Notes under the pieces: generated by a model | Database searches by the model: none | Told to the model about the DNA's origin: nothing | What the model saw: the letters and a program-made list of their open reading frames with translations, nothing else | Position numbers and translations under genes: made by a program | Assembly (NCBI GenBank): GCA_023653785.1 | Contig: JAMKCH010012473.1 | Coordinates: 1-64,000 of the forward strand | From: Ophioderma brevispina | Lineage: Eukaryota > Echinodermata > Ophiuroidea > Amphilepidida > Ophiodermatidae | DNA length: 64,000 bases | Direction: 5' to 3' | In this document: in pieces, positions 57,681-64,000 of the stretch | Numbering within the stretch: the first letter of the stretch is position 1 | Layout of the letters: each line of letters starts with the position of its first letter

Positions 57681-60600
57681 ACCAACCTATTCGTAGGTCA
57701 GTGGTTTTGAAAGGGTCGCAGAAAGGAAGCCATCGCAAAAATCGGCATCGTATGTACCTATGTACAAAAATCCTAACATTAAGTAATTCTTGAAAGATCG
57801 ACCCTCTCGATTTGCTGCGGTCATATTTGTGTCTTTCTTGAATATCTGTTCGGCGCATAGTCTTGAAATTTTTATTCGTCATTTTAACCAGGTGCATGTT
57901 TGTTGCCTAAGAGAGTGCAGCATTACACTTTGCGACAAATTGTCGTTGAACCACTCTTGTAGAAAGATCGATGGTTCCACAACTTCTAAAGCAATATTAG
58001 ATTGATGGGTAATGGTATAACCTAAGGTGTAATAACAAATGGAAATAAAATAAATTAATAATTGGCCTCTAAGCTATAGTGGAAAAGTATGGGTAGCTAT
58101 TCCAGTCAGAGTTTTTTGCGTGAATACTCCGAGAGAATGATATATTAAGACGTCACTTACCAGCCCATTAGTGAATGTCTTACGTGCAATCAAAGAATCT
58201 GCAGGTCGCATTTCACATCGGTCATGATAGTCAACTTCTCGCGTTTTTTTCTTCTATTTTTATTCATTGGCAAAGAGGAATTACCCTTATCCTATCAGAT
58301 AATCCTTAAGGAAACGTTTATCATCGTAATTTCTGTATATGATGAAATGAATTGAAGAATATATTCCCTCAAATTCGAACATGATATCTTATCTTCAATT
58401 TAAAGCAATAACAACACATTTTTGATGAGCGCCCCCAATTTTCATAATTTGATATTTTTGCACAGTTATGTTGGTAATTGTCTAGGAAACTATACCTGCG
58501 AACAATGCGTATTTAGCATAAAATAAGCGATTCGGTAATTAGAATTGGGATTCCAGATTGAACTTAACGGCAGAGCTGGAAATGCTAAGTTTATGTCCGT
58601 CCATGATGAAATAGTGTCACCTCAAGAAAATGACTTCTAACTTTACTTGCCTGAACCAATAAAACAACTAATGGATGAGCGAGCGTAGACACGTGCATGG
58701 CCCTATTTCCCGGCTATTTCATATTGGAAGGCCGTTTCCAACAGCCGTTGAATTATTATCGGAGATATCCGATATTAATAATCTAATTACAAAATTCCTT
58801 CGTTTGCAACACATAGACATTTTCGAGCTTAACCATTCACAGGTATATTTTACTAGCCAGTTACCAAAGCAACCGTGTAAAAATCTCAATTTGTTTGGAC
58901 AATTGGGGGCACTCTTTAAAAAATGTGCTATTATTGCTTTAATTTATATGACAGTTACCCTTTAAATTAAAACAACATTAATCTCATATTATATGAAAGG
59001 GCGTTCGTTTTTTTTACTTGCTTAGCATTCTTATTTGCAAGGAAGCTTCTATACTTTTCATCACAATATCATACTAAACTAGAAATATTACTAACCGAAG
59101 ACTAGGCGGAAAGGAAAACACATTAAGATTCCATTACTTGTCATACTAGATTCTAAAACTCGCCACATTGGCGCAAGTAATATGCAATGAAACACAGCAA
59201 TGCTAATTGGTTCCATTTATTCTCACAAATTTTAACAAATTTTCTACTTTTCCACCCACAGTTACAACATTATGTTCTCAGTTGGTTTGCAGTAAAACAT
59301 AAGTTTACCTTACACATCACAGCCGCCATTACGAATGATGAAATCGGTGTTTGAGTGTTAAAAGTCAGCTACACTGTGATTTCACACCTAAACCTAGGAA
59401 ATGCGTCCATTCTGGAAACACTTGAATATGTCATTGTAAATGTATGAAAGTGAACGTATTATGCATTAGTGCATGTTGAAATAATTTATTTGACGTTCTT
59501 TTGTACCAAACATCTAATAATAGACCCAAGTTGTGTACTCTGAGGTGGTGTCGCTTAATCTGGTTATCAACAAATGAAGTTAAGAGTATACATTCCAGTT
59601 ACAAGGGATGAAAATACCCGAAGTACATGGCATGCAAATCTTTTATACATTATAGTTCTATGTAATGAAATAGGATTCTCCGGCTGTTGAGTATGAAATG
59701 GCAACTTTGGAAGGAATTATGGATTATACTTCAGTATATCATACAGAGAAATGATGCAGATGGCATTGCTAATAATTAACAGGGCAAACGAATACCCTGG
59801 CGAAAATCTGGTGGTACCTCTTAGACAAAACGACTCCAGCGAACGACTACTTTCTATCGTGTGCATTGGGTGAATTATAGATTGACGTGGTAGAAAAATT
59901 GATGAACCGTTTAGGGTGAAAGTGCGGTCCGATTACCGTAAGGGAAATTGGAAAAGCTGCTAAATTTTAGTTCAGGCAAATTTCGAACATAAGGAGATGT
60001 ATGAATTTGTTTCTTTAATTGCTTAAGAAATATTAATAATTTATTTTTAGAGGGGCTCAAACAGCTTTGTTTGTACAGTTTCATTTCAAGTATTATGTGT
60101 ATGTATTACTATATAACACCTTTAATATACTGTCTTTACTTTTTTTTCTATCTCCTTCATGGATACGCTGATACTTGAACTTTCGAAAATAATTAATGAA
60201 AGCACGAACGGTTAACGCTGCATTCATTCAAAATTTCCATAAAGCATTAAACTAGCCTGTTAAAACAGTGTTTTAAAAATTCTATATTCTGTAAATCAAA
60301 CTTTGCCGATGACGGTTTTTAAAGTACAATGATATAATTATGTTCTAAACAATTGAAAACTTAAGTTCCTATTTAGAACAATCTATAAAGGGCACCGAAA
60401 ATGTAAAAAAAAAAATTATTCCGCTCTTCAGCAGTTGTGTTCAATGCGCTTAAATATAAGACTACAACCTGCTTACGGGCTGCAAGCAAACATCACCGCA
60501 TGGTAAATTAGCGGATTTTAGAGTTGATACGAATGAACTTTGCGAAATGATTTCGCAACAGTTCAACGAAAATAAGCTTTGGAAGGAAACGGTAAAAGGA

Positions 60601-63600
60601 GCTAAATACGATTTAAAAGTTATACATTAGCTGCAAACCTTTCCCAAACTCTCTCTCATTTAATACTCTCTTAAACCCACATTACATATAAAATAATAAA
60701 GATGAACTAATGTGTTATAATGGTATCTTGAAGTGAAAGAACAAATTGAGTCTTCAAATTTCCGATTATAATTTTCAAGTAGGATAATTGCTTGCATTAT
60801 TAATTGTCCGTTCATTTTAAGTTACTAAATGTGAATGAAATGGTATTAAGTGAGTCAATAGATTAGTTATTAATATGATGATCATCTTTTGTTTTTATCG
60901 TAATCCATTTCCATTATAAATTAAAACTAAATTTTTCAAATTAAAAAAAATATAAAAAGAGAAAAACATGGGAATACTGGTAGATCCTAGAGCTATAGGT
61001 AGACTTATCTTGGAATGTAACTTTAAATTAATCGTTAGACATTTGTCCAAAAAGTGCTTATTTTACTCATATTTTGTGAAACTGTGATGATATCTTACTT
61101 TCACCTCAAGAGATCAGAAAGATTGCCCAAGACAGAGCTGGTTGAGGAAAACTTGAGTCCGACTGCTTCGCAGGGGACCGATAGATGTTTATTTGTGGGG
61201 ACGAAAACCTCTCGACTGTCAATAGTGACTTTATAAGGAAGGACCAAATTTGGGTCTATATAGTCTTTCACAAATTCCGTGTGACGTTGTGTCTCAGTAG
61301 CATAAGGTTTTGATCAAATTCCAACATAATTGACCTCACTCAAAATCTTAAGTTACCTTTCTAGATATAACCCCTATAGTATTTGGATCCAGTACTATTT
61401 TCAACTTGTATCTCTTTTTATATATATGTTCCAAAACTTAAGATTCGTAGGCATTCAGATCTCCGGTAGTGATATTATTTTTTTTTTTGCTACTAGTTCT
61501 ACAGACGACTACATAATAAAAACTATACTTAAATTCTAATTGATTCTAACACTACGTACTAATAATTTTACGAGTATTTTGTTCCCCATTTCGCAAAATT
61601 AATTCATATCGATCTTCGAATCCGGTAATTTACAGTCTGTGAGCAGGATGTGGTCTTATATTTAAGCGCACTGAACACAACTACTGAAGAGCAGAGTGAC
61701 CTTTTTAAACAAGTTTTCGGGGGGTTCCTTTCAAAATCGTTAATACAAAATCGCTCTAGTTTCATAACGAAAAGTTATTTGCCTTATTCGTTTGGAGTAT
61801 TTGGTAGTTTGGATGTAGGCTATGTGTGTAAAAGGAAAAATCTGGCCTTGTCAAAAATATGGAGGCGACCTTTCCTTACATACGAAATCTCTAAATGTAT
61901 AACGCAATAAGTGCTGATATTTGTGTAAACAATGATATAGTTTTATCAGAAGCAATATCAATAGCTACCTTTCACAATATTCTAGAGAAAAATAACAAGT
62001 ATTTGTGTATATGTTTCTGCTATCGTGTGATCATGATAATTCATAACAAATTTTCTTGTTATTACGACCATAAATTGTGTAATTCAACAATTCAGTACTC
62101 AATATAGCACATATTTACACTTCCTTTAGGCCTCAAATAATTGAAAAACGTGAACATGGGAATATTACTATGCTCTTCATGTCTGCAAGGTCCCGGTCTC
62201 AAACAGTGTTATCCTAAGGCGCCGAAAGTACATGGCTTTCATCTGTTGGTCTTGCGTGGACTGTAATATAATACGGCTTACTACTTTAGTCTCCCTCACC
62301 AACCAGATCCATTGGCTCTTTATAGTCATTGCTAGCTGAACACGATCAAATGCTAGCCAGTCCAGGTAAAAAGTTGACGTGTTTCAACGAAATCTAATAC
62401 TGACCACGAATGACAGACTTGGCCGATTTTGCTGCGGCGGTATGGTGGTGTCAAATTTTGATGTTGTCAACTAGATAGGCATTTTGCAACTCCGTACAGA
62501 TCGAATTTTAGTAGGTGTGTAAAAAATGATGGGTAATAACTACAAAGCCATTACACGAGCTGTTGGTGTTTATGGATTTTATATTCCAAATTTCCAGAGG
62601 AAGGAATGGAAATCCAGAGGAATGAATGAAAATATTTCATACGATCACAGACTACCGTTTCAATCGTAGATGATTCTAGGTATTAATTATATTTAATTTG
62701 ACATGATGCCCTATGTATTAGCATCAATCTGGATTATGTGTTCTTGTCACGATGTCCAATATGAAATAGTGCTTAGATTTCCCTCTGATAATTTTGTAAG
62801 CTCAAAATACTGGCAGAGAGTAAATGACATTTCATCATGACTAAAATAATGCAAAGGCTGAATATTAGCGCTGCCGTAGCATTTAGATAATTTCATCTCC
62901 AACTGCATAATATAAAAAGCCTCTTTTTTCTTCTCTTGAAAAACAATGTGCTCCGAGACCATTATAATGACATACAGAGCTACAGAACTGCTGCTTTTAA
63001 AATGTTTCCAACAGTTACTACGGTGTTTGTACCTAAAATCTGAAATACATTGTCAATCACTGTCAAGGATTCTGTGTCAATTTCACAAGTAGTACTACAA
63101 TTCAAATCTTGGCTTAAGACTTGTTTCATTCTGCTATTAATGCTAAGGCGTGTTTCCCTATATATTTATGTGATTGTTTGGTATATGCTTATGTCGTACT
63201 TTGTATATTGCTTAGAGACCAGTGTTTTATAGATGATGTGACCTATGACATTCAGGACGCCTCTGTTGTTTTCTGGCAGGCAAACTGTAGTTTCTATGAC
63301 AGACAACAGAATCTGCCCATAAATTACTTGCAGAACCGTTCCTGCTCTAAATCAGTCACAATATGCAACTGGTAGCATTAGCAATCATGCTTAATAAGAA
63401 TGTTGGTATTGTTTAATTTGAAACAAAAGTTAAGCACAAAAAATAATCCCCATGCAAAGTATAGGGGCCTTTGCCCGTCAGGTTTTCAGACTTTCTCTCT
63501 CTTGCACCAACGGGGGCATCATAGGTCACATCATCTATGTCTATTTTTTATTTCATATAAGTTCAACGTATAGACGATGTGACATTGTAATGTCACCGCC

Positions 63601-64000
63601 GGACAAGGAAAAATACGCTGCCTGGAAGTATACGCCTGCACCTGTAGGACATGTACTTTTAAAATTATAGTCTCTGTCCCAGTACTTGGTGGGTGGCCCG
63701 GAAACTCATCCAACAAATCTGGTGGAGTCCGATATGATCTGGTCGCTGATTGGTTGAAATCTACACAAGAGTAAAAACAAAACATCGACTGGCCGGTAGA
63801 GCATATTTCGAAACAGATAGATGTCTTGATGAGATGTCCTTGTACCGAAAACATTGCAAGAAATTCTTTCAAAGTGTGTATATGCTGTAGTATTGCATTT
63901 TAGTAAGTTTATTTTAGGCCCTGTTTTGAACCTTTATGAATGAACCGCACGTTGTTAACGGCTAGCTAATTGGAGCACTCATATCAAAGATCATGACTCG
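57681..64000. repeat. Large duplicated block E (continues past window)
   Basis: Counterpart of block D. It contains a TTAA-flanked 535-bp element at 58404-58938 that D lacks. It lacks the 2.6-kb element (site near 61655-61672) and the roughly 390 bases at D 50500-50890. Between about 63240 and 63560, E and D (55640-56060) no longer align by eye. The final matched stretch, GCTAGCTAATTGGAGCACTC, reaches the window end, so the true block end is unknown. Confidence 0.9.
58404..58938. mobile_element. 535-bp TTAA-flanked MITE (Kolobok/piggyBac-like)
   Basis: The left end AGCAATAACAACACATTTTT is mirrored at the right end (inverted: AGCAATAATAGCACATTTTT), and both arms continue with a G(C/T)GCCCCCAATT stretch. 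TTAA lies on each side (58400-58403 and 58939-58942). Block D shows the single TTAA empty site (48310-48313) in the same context (CTTCAATTAATTTAT). TTAA duplication is the hallmark of piggyBac and Kolobok. The ends do not start with CCC, which favours Kolobok. The 96-codon frame at 58675-58965 lies mainly inside it and is probably incidental. Confidence 0.9.

Noticed and set aside
58675..58965. 96-codon plus-strand frame that looked leucine-rich
   Set aside because: Most of it lies within the TTAA-flanked MITE, and the empty site in block D shows it is not part of a host gene.

Overview
This is AT-rich, gene-poor eukaryotic nuclear DNA. tRNA-derived SINEs with (ATT)n tails, two decayed LINEs, many short inverted-repeat (MITE-like) elements, di- and trinucleotide microsatellites, and the absence of any long open frame or operon-like packing all argue for an invertebrate animal genome. 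A marine invertebrate, possibly an echinoderm or other deuterostome, is my best guess from repeat style alone. I could not identify the species. No intact protein-coding gene was found. Apart from transposon remnants, only two short exon-like fragments look coding, and both are weak.

Layout. 1-10.1 kb is mostly unannotated AT-rich DNA with a 140-bp tandem duplication, two SINEs sharing one body (2.14-2.47 and 8.58-8.91 kb), a 167-bp foldback MITE with a target duplication (4.70-4.87 kb) and a pyrimidine-rich microsatellite. 10.1-17.6 kb holds three copies of one roughly 2.2-2.8 kb unit. Their differences are dominated by one- and two-base indels, which looks more like unpolished long-read sequence than ordinary divergence. 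17.6-22.6 kb is a diverged ladder of ATGGC-type hairpin motifs, interrupted by a 599-bp CACTG-ended MITE and followed by another SINE. 25.4-26.7 kb contains two microsatellites, each split by a MITE. 29.6-30.6 kb has two class-II tRNA-like SINE heads in inverted orientation. 33.7-36.1 kb is a near-identical tandem duplication of about 1 kb whose second copy carries a 369-bp CACTG-ended MITE. The first copy preserves the empty site.

38.1-42.2 kb contains two LINE remnants: a plus-strand RT fragment between direct repeats, and a longer minus-strand RT of CR1/Jockey type with recognisable motifs but many frame breaks. 42.2-46.0 kb is a large inverted-repeat structure, with arms of about 0.6 kb and an interior of about 2.3 kb of unknown content. 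47.6-56.5 kb (block D) and 57.7-64.0 kb (block E, running off the window) are copies of one segment that differ by insertions. E has a 535-bp TTAA-flanked element absent from D, and D has a 2.6-kb inverted-repeat element absent from E. Both provide empty-site evidence.

The most interesting signal is the set of three CACTG...CAGTG elements at 18.4, 25.5 and 35.3 kb. Each is built from its own short motif repeated in both orientations. Two of them nevertheless share a conserved CTGGCAGCAATT-type core near the right end. This suggests related elements in which the subterminal (probable transposase-binding) motif has been replaced wholesale while the core was kept. I found no defence system, operon, CRISPR array or other new multi-gene system.
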